Assembly: GCA_947650365.1 (NCBI GenBank)
Contig: OX393549.1
Span: forward strand, 82,190,819-82,254,818
Direction: 5' to 3'
From: Chamaelirium japonicum
Taxonomy: Eukaryota > Streptophyta > Magnoliopsida > Liliales > Melanthiaceae
Length of the DNA stretch: 64,000 bases
The translations under genes and the position numbers were made by a program. Of this stretch, positions 33,360 through 43,880 are shown piece after piece. The notes under the pieces are model-generated. The model ran no database searches and had not been told where the DNA came from. It worked only from the letters and a program-made list of their open reading frames with translations. The first letter of the stretch is position 1. Each line of letters begins with the position of its first letter.

Positions 33360-33650
33360 ATGGGCTATAAACCTGCGCCGATCAGGGACCCCTATGCCAG
33401 CGGGGTCAAGATGACAGAGAAGGAGTTCAAGAACTGGCTCAAGAATGGTGTGGACACCAATGGAGACGGTAAGATCAGCTGGGGGGAGTTGGCGAAAGCG
33501 TTCGAGTGCAAGGGGGTTCCGTTCGCCAGATGGAAGGCATGGCGGGCGGTGCGGAGGGTGGACCGCAACGGGAACCACCAGATCGACGGCGAGCCGGAGA
33601 TCGAGGAGCTTATCAAATATGTCAAAACCTTAGGTATCATTGACAATTAG
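33360..33650 (+). CDS. small two-EF-hand calcium-binding protein, copy 3
   Basis: 96 residues, intronless. Loop 1 (residues 32-43, DTNGDGKISWGE) is canonical. Loop 2 (68-79, DRNGNHQIDGEP) has lost the position-6 glycine (His) and the position-12 acid (Pro, with Glu one residue later), so it is probably weak or silent for calcium. The linker RWKAWRAVRR and the tail EIEELIKYVKTLGII match copies 1 and 2, while the N-terminus (MGYKPAPIRDPYASGVKM) is diverged but of the same length and plan. The start is chosen because it aligns with copy 1 and follows a TATA box. Soluble; no targeting signal seen. A MITE ends within 20 bases of the TATA box, which may affect expression. Confidence 0.9.
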   Translation: MGYKPAPIRDPYASGVKMTEKEFKNWLKNGVDTNGDGKISWGELAKAFECKGVPFARWKAWRAVRRVDRNGNHQIDGEPEIEELIKYVKTLGIIDN

Positions 33651-33774
33651 GCAAAAGTAGGGCAGTGATAGCATGCTAATAAGGTCACCTATGCTCTAAT
33701 GATAAACTAGTACTTGGTGTATCTTGACTGCTGTTCTTAAGGGTGCTAATGGCTTAACTGTTGGATGTTAATTA

Positions 33775-34388
33775 AGTTTTAAGCTTTTAAATCTCTATTC
33801 ATATTATTTTAGTGAAACTGGATGGTTAGAGGTACTACAACAAATCAGTCCTATTACGGGGGCTAAATATGGCCGTATATATCTTTTTGCAGGGTCTAGC
33901 CATTGATTAAGGTGGCCGTAAAAGGCTTGGTCGTAAATGCCATTTACGGCCTAAGCCGCTGAATTTGATAAGCTTTATGCGGGGATCGGATTCCCGAAAT
34001 TGACTTTTTTCACGGCGGCTAATCCGGCCGCCGATTTTGGATTATTTGGATTTCAAACAAAATCATTTTGCCTTATTTAACTTTAAAGCTTTTAAATCTC
34101 AATTCATATTGTTTTAGTGGAGCTAGATGGTTATAGACCACAAATCAATCATATTAGGGCGGATAAATATGGTTGTATATATCTTTTGCGGGGTCTGGCT
34201 GTAGATTAAGGTGGCCTTTAAAGGCTAGGTCGTAAATGTCATATATGGCCTAAGCCGCCAGATTTGATAAGCTTTATGCGGGCGCTTTGACCCTCGAAAT
34301 TGTCTTTTATCATGACGGCTAATATTGTTTTAGTGGAACTAGATGGTTAGAAATAACAAATCAATCATATTACTTTGCTAAATATGGT

Positions 34389-34472
<84 letters not shown>

Positions 34473-34925
34473 GGGGGGGGGGGGGGGGGGGTTTCTGTTG
34501 ATTGTCGATTAAGGTGGCCATAAAAGGCTCGGTCGTAAATACCATATATGGCCTAAGCCACCGGATTGTATAAGCTTTATGCAAGGGTTTGACTCGCGAA
34601 ATTATCTTTTATGCGGATTTTTTCTTATTTGGATTTCAAACAAAATCATTCTGCCTTATTTAAGTTTTAAGCTTTTAAATCTCTATTCATATTGTTTTAG
34701 TGGAACTGGATGGCTAGAGACAACAAATCAATCATATTACGGCGGCTAAATATGGATGTATGTATCTTTTTATGGGGGTCTGGCCGTCGATTCAGGTGGC
34801 CGTATGCTCGATCGTAAATGCCATATACTACTAAGCCACCGGATTTGATAAGCTTTATGCGGGGGGCTCTGACTTCCGAAATTGTCTTTTATACGAATTT
34901 TGCCTTATTTGGATTTTAAACTGTT
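33775..34925 (+). repeat. about 300-bp tandem repeat, four units
   Basis: The ATAAGCTTTATGCGG landmark recurs at about 33969, 34268, 34570 and 34849, and GCTTTTAAATCTC at about 33782, 34088 and 34671. The units share GGTCGTAAATGCCATTTACG-like and GTCTGGCCGT-like phrases. Non-coding. Related GGCGGCTAA/CCGCCG phrases occur near 52.8-54.9 kb. Confidence 0.8.
34391..34469 (+). repeat. (TA)n microsatellite followed by poly-G
   Basis: Nearly 80 bases of TA dinucleotides, then a G run of about 20 (34472-34491), inside the third 300-bp unit. Confidence 0.95.
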
Positions 34926-34929
34926 AGAA

Positions 34930-35500
34930 GATGACGCTTAAGAGTCGATCACTGGATATGTGACCTAACCTTCTGTGCCAAGTCGACGTCAGAGGTGACA
35001 GACAGAGCTGACGGGGTGGAAGGAGTGGAAGTGGGAACCTGAAGGTCATCCAACTGATAGAGACCCCTTGCTCTATGGCCCAGCCCAACTTTCTAACCCG
35101 TCCCTAGATCCAGCACAGAACAAGAGGAATAAGTAAATATAACAGTCAGACTTGAGTCACAAAGAGAACTAACAGATATTAAATTAATGTTTAAGAGGGG
35201 AGCATGGTGAACACGAGGCAAGGTCAGGTGACCAGTGAGATCAGAGGCAGAGGTGATGGATCCACACTGCGAAATGGGTACACGAGTCCCCTCAGCAGTG
35301 TGAAACCCCAAGTGGGTGGGAGCAGAGCGACAGTCCGTAAGTACAGAAGAATCGGAGATAAGGTGACAGGAGGCACCCGTGTCGAAGATCCTTGGAGCAG
35401 TAGTACCATGAGTGGCAGATAGATTGTGATCTGTCGAAGAGCTGGTAGAGGCGATGTGGGGGGTTTTTCTGGAATTGAGTGATTTAACTGGAAAGAACAA
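34930..35500 (-). pseudogene. Ty1/copia protease / pre-integrase fragment
   Basis: The minus-strand frame 35093-35500 has the copia protease site FDTGASCHLISD, followed by LHLGFHTAEGT-like strands and a GAG-pre-integrase-like part (HHAPLLNINLISVSSLC). Beyond its stop (35093), sequence in the same frame continues (RARGLYQLDDL). The gag N-terminus, integrase core, RT and RNase H are absent, so this is a deleted relic. The aspartate and glycine of the active site are intact. Confidence 0.8.
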
Positions 35501-36300
35501 CCTAACAATCTAAAGAACACAAATAAACCGGGTTTACGTGGAAAAACCTTTCGCAACGTCGAAGAAAAAAAACCACAGGGTGAGACAAGAATGTACTAAC
35601 AAGGCAACACGAGTACAAACGCTCACCCTGACCCACATACACCCGGAGAGGACCGGCCTTCCAAAATGCCGATCTCTCAAGTCTCTCTTTCTCTAGCTCC
35701 AAAAATTCAGTAATGCAATGGGCAACACTTCCCCTTCCCAAAATTCTGGTCCCTTTCTCTGAGGGGGTGGGCCTCCTTTTATAGTGCTTCGGGGTAATAG
35801 TTGGGACGCTCCGTGCGGGGCGGCATTGGCGTGTTTTCGCGGCCTGCATAACTGTTCGCGAGTGGGCGACGTGTCGCATGGCGGGCACCCGATAATTATG
35901 GCCATGGGTGATTTTTGCTTTACAAGTCAACCGGGAATCTCGGGGCAAGGGTTGTCTTCCCGTAACCGTCGCCCGACCAAGATTCTCAGAAGTAGCTACT
36001 GCATGATCTTGATGTGTGGTCTTCGTGCGAGCTCGTTGCGTGAATATCAGAACTGCCTTGGAGCGGGAAAAGCGAGTTTCCCTTCTTTCTAAGACGAATG
36101 CAACGTACAGTCGTGTGCAAACAAAAAACACGATCGGCCTGCTCAATCCGAGGAGAGGTGTAGTGCATGATCGGACGCACCGGTCCGAGGTTAGTCGAAG
36201 CACATAACCGGGCCTCCAGATCCCCTCCTCCATTTGTTCGAAACTGACTATACCCAGCAGACAGGGGCGAGCGGCCGACCGGCGCGAAACGCATGACCTA
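35501..36300 (-). repeat. LTR-like segment upstream of the copia fragment
   Basis: On the minus strand it has a TATA box (TATAAAA, plus positions 35777-35783), then transcribed-looking sequence, running straight into the protease fragment with no visible primer-binding site. The likely reading is a 5' LTR fused to the polyprotein by an internal deletion. The right limit is uncertain. Confidence 0.45.
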
Positions 36301-36329
36301 CCAAGTAATGTTGTCAGGTTCCCACTGTA

Positions 36330-36975
36330 TGGCCGGCTTAGGTCGGGGCATAGCGAAGTGCGCGATCGGGTGCAGTGAGGTGAAGCGTGCAACCGGGGAG
36401 CAGCGAGGTGAAGTACGCGGCTGAGGTGCAGCGAAGTACGTGGCCAGGCGCAGCGAGGTGAACCGAGCGACTGGGGCACAGCGAAGTGTGCGGTCGGGCG
36501 CAGCGAGATGAAGCGAGTGGCCGGGGTGCAATGAAATGCACAGTCGGGCGCAGCGAGGTGAAGCGCACGACCGGGAACATCGAGGTGAAGCGCATGACCG
36601 GTCACAGCGAGGTGAAGTGCACGGCCAGGGCGTAGCGAAGTGTGCAATTGGGCACAACGAGGTACACGGCCGGATGAGCAAAGTGCGTGGCCGGGAGGCC
36701 AAAGTGAAGTGCACGGTCGGGATGCAGCAAAGTGCGTGGTCGGGCGCAGCGAGGTACACGGTCGAGCGGGCGAAGTACATGGTCAGGAGGGCGAAGTGAA
36801 GTGCACGATCGGGGCGGAGTGAAGTGCGCAGTCAGGCGCAGCGAGGTGACGAGTGCAGTCGGACGCAGCGAGGTGAAGTGCGCGGTCGGGGCGCAATGAA
36901 GTTCATGGTCGGGGCGCAGCGAAGTGCGCAGCTGGCCGGGGCGAGGTGTGCGGTCGGTCAACCGAAGTACACAGC
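36330..36975 (+). repeat. degenerate minisatellite
   Basis: About 20-25 units of the type GCGCAGCGAGGTGAAGTGCG...GTCGGG with variable 20-45 base spacing. The 381-residue minus-strand frame across it (TSLRP, HLAAPD and RALH repeats) is a repeat product and not a gene. Confidence 0.85.
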
Positions 36976-37429
36976 TGGATGCTTCCATCTTCTTTATTTG
37001 TTAAGGTACACACAATACCCCCTCTCGATCAATCGGTCTCATGGTTCGGCCGATCGAGTCTATTCCTCGCACTCACCCAACTTGCCAGTTCTAAGCACTT
37101 AACAAATTTTCTTTTGCACGTGCAACACTTTAACCGACCAGCCATTCTCACCATTGAGTCTTGCGAGCCTATCACTCATTAGTGCTCGAGCGTTTTGTGC
37201 GATCAGTCGAACTCCTTGCTAAGTCTTTCAACTAGTCGGTCTTCAGTGGGTGTTTCACCTTCCAAGTACTTTTCTCTGGCCGATCATACTCCTTGTGGAG
37301 TATGTCAACCGGTTGGTCTTTCTTGCTAGGACTTTGCTCTTACCAAGGGGTAGAACTTATTTTGGAGTGTTATATTCCCAATCGGCTTTGAAAACTCACC
37401 CCTGCGCCGCAAGTGGGGCAAGTGGCTCT

Positions 37430-38240
37430 CATAAAAAATTTTTGCTCGACCCAACTCGTGGGGGGTCAAGTGCTCCTGGAGGAGACTTTTGTGTTTCACC
37501 TTTCATGCATCTTCACTGACCGGTCATACTCCTTGTTGAGTTTTTAAACCAATCAGTCTTTACTGCGGATTGGTCTTTAGTGGTTCACCTTTCACACATC
37601 TTCACTGACCAGTTGTACTCCTTGTTGATTCTTTCAACCAGTCAGTGTTTACTGCGGATCGGTTTAAGTGTTTCACCTTTCGCTCATCTTCACTGACCGG
37701 TCATACTCCTTGTCAAGTCTTTCAACCGGTCAGTCTTTACTATGGATTGGACTTGAGTGTTTCACCTTTCGCACATCTTCACTGACCGGTCATACTCTTT
37801 GTCAAGTCTTTCAACCGGTCAGTCTTTACTGTGGATTGGTCTTTACTCAATAAGGAGTGTTTCACCTTGGGCATTTTCACCGACCAATAATGCTCTCTTT
37901 TGAGTCTTTAGACCGGTTGGTCTTTACCGCCCCTTGGTCTTTGCTCCCGCAGAGCGATAGAACCCACTTTAGGGTATTATATATTGCCCGAACTTTTCAT
38001 CTGTCGGTCATACTCCCTCTTGAGTCTATTAACCAGTTAGCATTTAAGATTTACCCCCACTTTTCAGGAGGTGAAAGTACCGGCCGATCATTCTCAACAT
38101 TGAGTCTTTTGACCGGTTGGGCTTTCACCCAATCGACTCTTTAACTTCAGTCGACCGGGTCTTCTTGGGGGAGGTTTTTTGGCTTGACCCAACTCGTGAG
38201 GGGTCAAGGGCTCCCGGAGGAGGCTTTTAGCATGAGGGTG
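37430..38240 (+). repeat. long-offset duplication around the 89-bp array
   Basis: GACCCAACTCGTGGGGGGTC near 37448 recurs as GACCCAACTCGTGAGGGGTC near 38186, each followed by CTCC(T/C)GGAGGAG. A similar pair lies near 37345 and 37950 (GATAGAACCCACTTT-like). Non-coding. Confidence 0.6.
37490..37890 (+). repeat. 88-89-bp tandem repeat
   Basis: The phrase TTCACTGACCGGTCATACTC recurs at 37512, 37601, 37689 and 37778, and in degenerate form at 37875. Looser relatives extend from about 37190 to 38130. It lies next to a gypsy gag relic and may be part of that element's LTR or non-coding end. Confidence 0.85.
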
Positions 38241-38439
38241 GACAATTCTGCCCAAGGTAGGTCTTCCCGATCCTTCGCCACCCCCAGCCAACTCACATTG
38301 CCAGGGGTCTTCTTTGTAGAAGATCTTGGACAATGAATTTTTGCATAGATTCTTCATTGATAAAACGAGAACTTGAAACCTTCAATTAAAAGCTTCTAAC
38401 CGTTACATTCTTAGGCTTGGGAGACTACAAGTAGTAGTG

Positions 38440-39060
38440 ATCAGTTGGCGGAGGGGGTGCCTTCTTGTGCCTCATCAACATACTCATGGGCCATAGGTTG
38501 GGGATGGTCAATGAACTGGTCGAGATAACTTGCTTCAATGAGGTTCTCGATATGATTCTACAATATCCGGCACTGCGACGTGGTATGTTTGTGCTCTATG
38601 TGGTTGTCGCAGTAGCGAGACAGGTCTCGTGAGCCACTCTGTTGGACACATCGGTGGTGCTCTACGAAAGTACTGCTCTTACTTCATGATCTTGAAGACC
38701 TCGTCAATTGGCATGTTCAGCACTGTGAAGTCCCGGCTCCATGGAATGTAGGGTGTCTTGTCGCCATCACCCCGCTTTTAGCGCTTTGCGTCATGCTACG
38801 TTGACTCCCCTTACTGATTTTCCATATTCCTTGCAGTTGTTGGTCGATTAAAGGTAGGATGCTAGTTGCCTGTGTCTTTAGACTTTAGCTTTCGTTATGC
38901 ATCTTCGATCTTTGTATATTTCTCCACCTTCTTGAACAACTCGTCGACCGTCGTGGGCGATTACCCGCACCAGAACTTGGGTCAATTGTGTAGAATGACA
39001 CTCATGCACCTAAGCCCTGACTCGAGGGGCTTCACCTCGCATAGCCCGCATGCAAACTTT
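38440..39060 (-). pseudogene. Ty3/gypsy gag fragment with zinc knuckle
   Basis: The minus strand reads TTVDELFKKVEKYTKIEDA (end of the retrotransposon gag domain, from about 38965). Downstream is a zinc-knuckle-like YCDNHIEHKHTTSQC (about 38560-38620), then HIENLIEASYLDQF. Stops interrupt the frame between these motifs. It is a decayed gag of the gypsy class; pol is missing. Confidence 0.75.
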
Positions 39061-39108
39061 GCTCAATTATTCGTACCCAGATGATCCAATCTCACAGCTG
39101 TATATAAA

Positions 39109-39545
39109 CTAGTGCATTGGGCACGTGCGTTGCACGTGCAACAGTTGCTGGTCTATGGACTCTTTTACACGTACACAAATTAAAAATAGTCTGTTTAGTA
39201 TAGGGTATGGACACATGAAATAATCATAGGGGTATATTGGTAATTTTTGTAGGGCCGCAATGTGTATTGCAAGAAAGCAACACGTCCTTGCTTGCTTTTG
39301 TTTTAATGACATAGGATTCAAATATAGGGTATATGTACACTATATATATGTCGAACTGTATTGTCTACACAAGTTAGAGAGACAAGTTGGATTCGGGTGT
39401 CAAATATGGTTATTGAGGTACCCATACCCATACTTGACAGTTAATTTGGTAGAGTTCCTATACCCATACCTTACCCAAGCCTTGTAAAAAGTATTAAGGT
39501 ACCCATATCCAAAAATTAATAGGGTAGAATTTCTATACCCATACA
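39109..39545 (-). mobile_element. Helitron-like 3' terminus, copy 1
   Basis: Read on the minus strand the element ends in hairpin GCACGTGC-AAC-GCACGTGC (plus 39121-39139), nine intervening bases, CTAG (39109-39112), then T. This is the arrangement of a Helitron 3' end (hairpin, short spacer, CTRR, inserted before T). The sequence to 39545 is repeated at 40261-40720. The 5' TC end was not located and no Rep/helicase is present, so it is non-autonomous. Confidence 0.65.
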
Positions 39546-39774
39546 TACCCTATCAGATAGAGTTCCTATACCCATCCCATATCCAAACCTTGTACAACCC
39601 ATACTCGTACCAGATGTTTCGGGCCGGGGTCAGGGTCACAAGTTAATGGGTAATTGGGTTTCGGGTATGGGTATTGGGGTATTCATATCCATACCCGAAA
39701 GTTAATCGGGTAGAATTCCAATGCCCATACCCTACCCAAACATTTCCTTTTATATTGTTTCAAAACATAGGATT

Positions 39775-40045
39775 GAGAAGGGTAAAATGGAAAACAAAAT
39801 ATAGGATGGAGGGAAGAATGGGTTAGTGGATTAGTGGGATTGCCCTTCCCATTTATAGCCCTTGTTTTTATAATAAATAAATAAGATTCAACTGATTAGT
39901 GGCAAAGAAGGAAATGACAAAATGATAAACAAAAAGTAGGATGGAAAGAAGAATGGGTTAGTGCGTTAGTAAGATTTATACCCATAATAGCCCTTGGTTT
40001 TTTAAATAAATAAATAAGACTCAATTGATTAGCGGCAAAAGGATA
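39775..40045 (+). repeat. twice-repeated AT-rich block shared with the CACTA interior
   Basis: A unit with GGATGGA(G/A)(G/A)GAAGAATGGG and ATAGCCCTTG(T/G)TTTT occurs twice here, and once or twice at 11870-12050. No coding sequence. Confidence 0.65.
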
Positions 40046-40260
40046 ACATTCTTGGATGGTATTTGTGATTTGTGTAGGGATAGAATGGGAAGGGTAAAAA
40101 TGGCTTATTACGATCCGAGCCCTTGTGTTTGTTTTCATGACAAAATTAAAAATATTGGGTATGGATTAATATATAAGGTGAAGGGTAAAATGAAAACTCA
40201 TGCAAAATGATGGAAGGATGTAAAGAGCCAAAAGTGTGCATTTATCTTGAGGGGTATGGA

Positions 40261-40720
40261 CTAGTGCATTGGGCACGTGTGTTGCACGTGCAATAGTTGT
40301 TGATCTATGGACCCTTTCACATATACACAAATTAAAAATAATCATTTTAGTATAGGGTATGGACACATGAAATAATCATAAGGGCATAAGAGCATATTGG
40401 TAATTTTAATAGGGCCACAATGGGAAGTGCAAGAATACAACACTTCCTTGCTTTTGTTTTAATGACATAGGATCTAAATATGTCGTATATACACACTATA
40501 TATATGTCAAACTGTATTATCTACACAAGTTAGAGAGACAATAAGGTTTTGGATGTCAGATATGGGTATTGAGGTACCCATACCTATGCTTCCATATCCA
40601 TACCTGACAGTTAATCGGGTAGAGTTCATAAACCATACCTTATCCAAACCTTGTAAAAAGTATTAAAGTATCCATACTCATACCCAAAAGTTAATAGGGT
40701 TGAGTTCATATACCCATACG
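40261..40720 (-). mobile_element. Helitron-like 3' terminus, copy 2, interrupted
   Basis: Same CTAG (40261-40264) and hairpin GCACGTGT-GTT-GCACGTGC (40273-40291) as copy 1, again preceded by A on the plus strand. The homology with copy 1 stops at 40720, exactly where the copia LTR begins, so the LTR was inserted into it later. Confidence 0.65.
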
Positions 40721-40721
40721 T

Positions 40722-41423
40722 TGTTGAAGATGTGGCTCCAAACAAGCCGCATACAAACTCCAATGTTCGTGCGCGAAGAAACGGTGGAAGACAGAGTATC
40801 AGGGGGAGAAGCACTCGGCCAGGCACAGTCATGCGCACAACTGGCAGGTCGTGCGTATGACTGGCATCGACAGAAAAGTCAGGCGAGAAGATAAGGTCGA
40901 GTCGTGCGCACGACTCCTCCAGGTCGTGCGCACGACTTTCAAAGGTAGCACACAGGATAGGCGGTTCGGACTGCGTTTTCTTGTAGGACTCCTTCTCTAA
41001 ATCAAATACGAATGTATAGTTATATATAGGTGATCCCAGTACGAACCTAGAGGATCATGGTGGCACAAGAGTAGCCCTAAGGAGAGATTAGAAGGTAGCA
41101 TCACCAAGAGATAGTAAAGGGAATCCATTGGAGGTGAAAGTTCTCTGGAGGGTTTTCTTTAGTATTCTTCGGAGTGTAGGGCTACGAGTTCTATTATCTA
41201 TTGGGGGTATCTCTTTGTGGGTGTATGAGGGATTGATTAGAGACAATTGTAATTGTACTTGGATTTTCTCCATACTAGTAAACCCATTGATCGGTCGTTG
41301 CCAGAATTTATTTGAGTGTTTTACTTGTTTAGTCCTTCTTTCTCAGTCTTATCAGTGGTTTTCTCCATCGTGGTGATTCTACGCAAGTTGTGTTCCGCTA
41401 CGCGAGGACCTCATATCGTAACA
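40722..41423 (+). mobile_element. Ty1/copia 5' LTR (702 bp)
   Basis: Starts TGTTGAAGATGTGG, ends CGTAACA, and is followed by TTGGTATCAGAG, the initiator-Met tRNA primer-binding site. A TATATATA box lies at about 41022. The 3' LTR and coding region are not found, so the element is truncated on its right. Confidence 0.8.
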
Positions 41424-41426
41424 AAT

Positions 41427-41437
41427 TGGTATCAGAG
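41427..41437 (+). promoter_or_regulatory. retroelement primer-binding site
   Basis: TGGTATCAGAG is complementary to the 3' end of plant initiator tRNA-Met and lies three bases after the LTR end. Confidence 0.8.
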
Positions 41438-41940
41438 TTTCTTATTGGGGATCCGGGGAGGTTCTAGGTCGACAGCGTAAAACAAGGTAGACTGAGGAAA
41501 GGGGGCCGAGACGCATATGCGACACGCAGTGCAACGGAGGACCCGATAACGACACTCAAGGAGGAAGTCGGAGGCCCAGGGAGAGGTTGCGGTATAGCAC
41601 CTCCTCCCGAGAGGCTTGTTGCAACGATGGTCGACGCCCTAGGCGAAGAGCACAGTAGGGAGATGCATGGTCCAGTGCTCTCCGGGAGGTTTGGGTCTTC
41701 GGAGGAGTCTTCGAGGGGGAGGTTGCGATCGAGCACCTCCTCCCTCGAGGTGGCTTGAGATATCAAAGGCGTTAGTTGGGAGGAGGGTGTGGTCTTGGCA
41801 CCTACTCCCCGGTTTGATGGGAGCACCTCGATGGCAAGGGAGTCGCTGACGACATCGTGTTCAGCCGCCGACGAGCGGATTGATGTGGGTTGTCGCCGAG
41901 TGACTGGTGGAGGTGCTAACGGGCATCGGTGCTGATTGCT
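41438..41940 (+). other. interval between copia LTR and LINE, no gene seen
   Basis: GC-rich; a 205-residue minus-strand frame crosses it without a family signature. GAGCACCTCCTCCC-type phrases repeat near 41602 and 41735. It may be the copia leader or the LINE 5' part. Confidence 0.4.
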
Positions 41941-41952
41941 GACGGATGATGT

Positions 41953-43190
41953 TTGAGCGTTGGCCGACGGGTTGTTTTTGCAGCTCCTGCCAATAAGTCT
42001 CTTGGACCGGATGGTTTCAACGGAGAATATTTCAAGGAAGTTTGGGAGGTTGTCGGTGATGATCTGGTTCGTGACATTCAAGGGTTTTTTCGCATTGGAG
42101 TAATGTTGAGTGGATGGAATGATAATTTTGTTGTCCTCATTCCAAAGTCATCGACCCCAACGAATCCGAGGGATTATCGACCGATTAGCCTCTATAATCA
42201 GAGGTACAAATACCTGTCCAAACTCTTGGGGAATTGCTTACGGGCGATTCTCCCTCAATCGATTCGGAATGAGCAGTATGTGTTTCTCCCGAGGAGAGCG
42301 GTTTGGCATAATGAGATTTACAAAGGTCCTAAGAAACAGTCTACAATGGTGATAAAGGTAGATTTGGATAAGCCTTATGACCATGAGCACTGGGGGTCTC
42401 TGCTAAGGGTTATGAGGAAGATGGCTTTTGGTGAGTTGTGGTGCTCTGGGGTTTGGCAATGCGTCTCAACCCCGACCATTCGGCTGCTGGTCAATGGTGA
42501 GGAGGGGGAGGTTTTTCGCCCGAGCTGTGGTTTTCGTCAAGGAGACCCACTGTCACCATATATCTCTTTCTATTGATTTCTCAAGTGGTGCATTGGGAGT
42601 TGGATCAGAGCCTCCTTGATGGGGAAATTTATGGTTTTGTTACGGTTCGGACTCCATAGCCGGTGATGGCTATTGCTTATGCCGATGATGGCTATTGCTT
42701 ATGCCGATGATTTCCTTTTTTTATCAGAGCTCAGATGCTAGAGGTCTGGGGATTAAGGGTTGTTTTCTCTCGGGTGGAGAGTTGCACGGGGATTTGTGTG
42801 AATCCTTTGAAGTCGAGCGTCAAATTTTTGAAATGTGTATCCAGAAGAGAGAGGAGTCGATTGGTACGGGCACTACGTATGGAGGAGCAGACATATCCGT
42901 GGCTTCATCTTGGTGTTCCTATATATTGGACTCGGGTTTAGGCGAAAAACTTCCAATTTTTGTTGGGCCCGATGGATGCGTGGTTAGCTGGGTGGAAGTC
43001 TCATACTTTGTCCCAAGATGAAAGATTGGTTTTGCTTCAGTCGACACTCGCGGCTATCCCAGTGCACGTCATGTTGGCTGTGGGATGCCCACCGAGATAC
43101 TTAACTAGATGGATCGTGTGTGTCGGATTTTCTTTTGGGGCCACGATTGCGGGGAGCGTCGACATTATAGAAGGGGTTTTCTAGTGCGCC
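41953..43190 (+). pseudogene. LINE reverse transcriptase, broken
   Basis: The first frame (to 42576) has the L1-type RT blocks: KSLGPDGFNGEYFKEVWE, LIPKS, DYRPISL, a VDLDKPYDHEHW block and GFRQGDPLSPY. It then shifts. The catalytic block AYADD is present, but its 22 bases are duplicated in tandem (42665-42686 and 42687-42708), which destroys the frame. Thumb-region sequence continues in other frames (CVNPLKSSV, LHLGVPIYWTRV, WKSHTLSQDERLVLLQSTL, MDRVCRIFFWG). Inactive. Confidence 0.88.
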
Positions 43191-43200
43191 ATCCAGATGA

Positions 43201-43875
43201 TGACACGTGTACAGCGGAACTACCCGGCTCGGCCTGGCCTAGAGATCCGGAGAACCAGACCGGTTGGATCGGGTCTGATCCTGTCCAACCCGGCCCGCGG
43301 ACTGCGAAATGATCAAGCTGACTTGAGCCCCCTGGTGGGAACCAGGTCGAGGAAAGGGTTGGGAAGGTCATGAACCTGTCCTTGCAGCCCGAACCCCCAA
43401 GAAGACGGACCTGATCGGCGTCGGAGAGCCGCCCCTGGGTGAGGAAAGATCGGAAGACGTTCGTAACGGTCAGAGACCTCAGCGGACTTCTAGGGGTTTG
43501 CCAGACTGGCCGATCCCGATGATATCTCGCCCGTTAGGATTGTGGGTCGCTCATGACTAATCGAGGCGCACGATCAACGAGAGCATAGAAGGAAAGATAT
43601 AAAAGGCGTCCAATCGTGAAGGATCCGCCATAGTTATCCCGAGATTTCTCGAAGGAAATCTTGAGAGCTATATGCACACGACACGCATGAGAAGGACTGC
43701 AAAAGAACCTCGCCCCTTTATGGCCAGGTAAGCAATCTGGCGCTCTCGAACCTTAGACCACGCTTGTTATTATTCCCTTCCCTGACTTGAGCGTTGGAGG
43801 GGCCTTGGCTCGGAGGTGAGCCTCGGTCTTCTTGCAGGTACAGTGGAAATGAGGTGAAGGCGAGCTGCTCCATCT
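43201..43875 (+). repeat. solo-LTR-like insertion in the LINE
   Basis: Inserted between the LINE block ending FFWGH and the block LPWVTITQEKGREGLHI. It starts TGACACGTGTACAG and has a TATA box (TATAAAAG, about 43599). GATGA flanks both sides (43196-43200 and 43876-43880). The right end reads CCATCT and not the usual CA, so exact borders need an alignment. No coding sequence. Confidence 0.6.
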
Positions 43876-43880
43876 GATGA

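Noticed and set aside
35502-36647. 381-residue minus-strand open frame
   Set aside because: It runs through a minisatellite and LTR-like sequence; the product is a repeat of RALHLAAP-like units with no domain.
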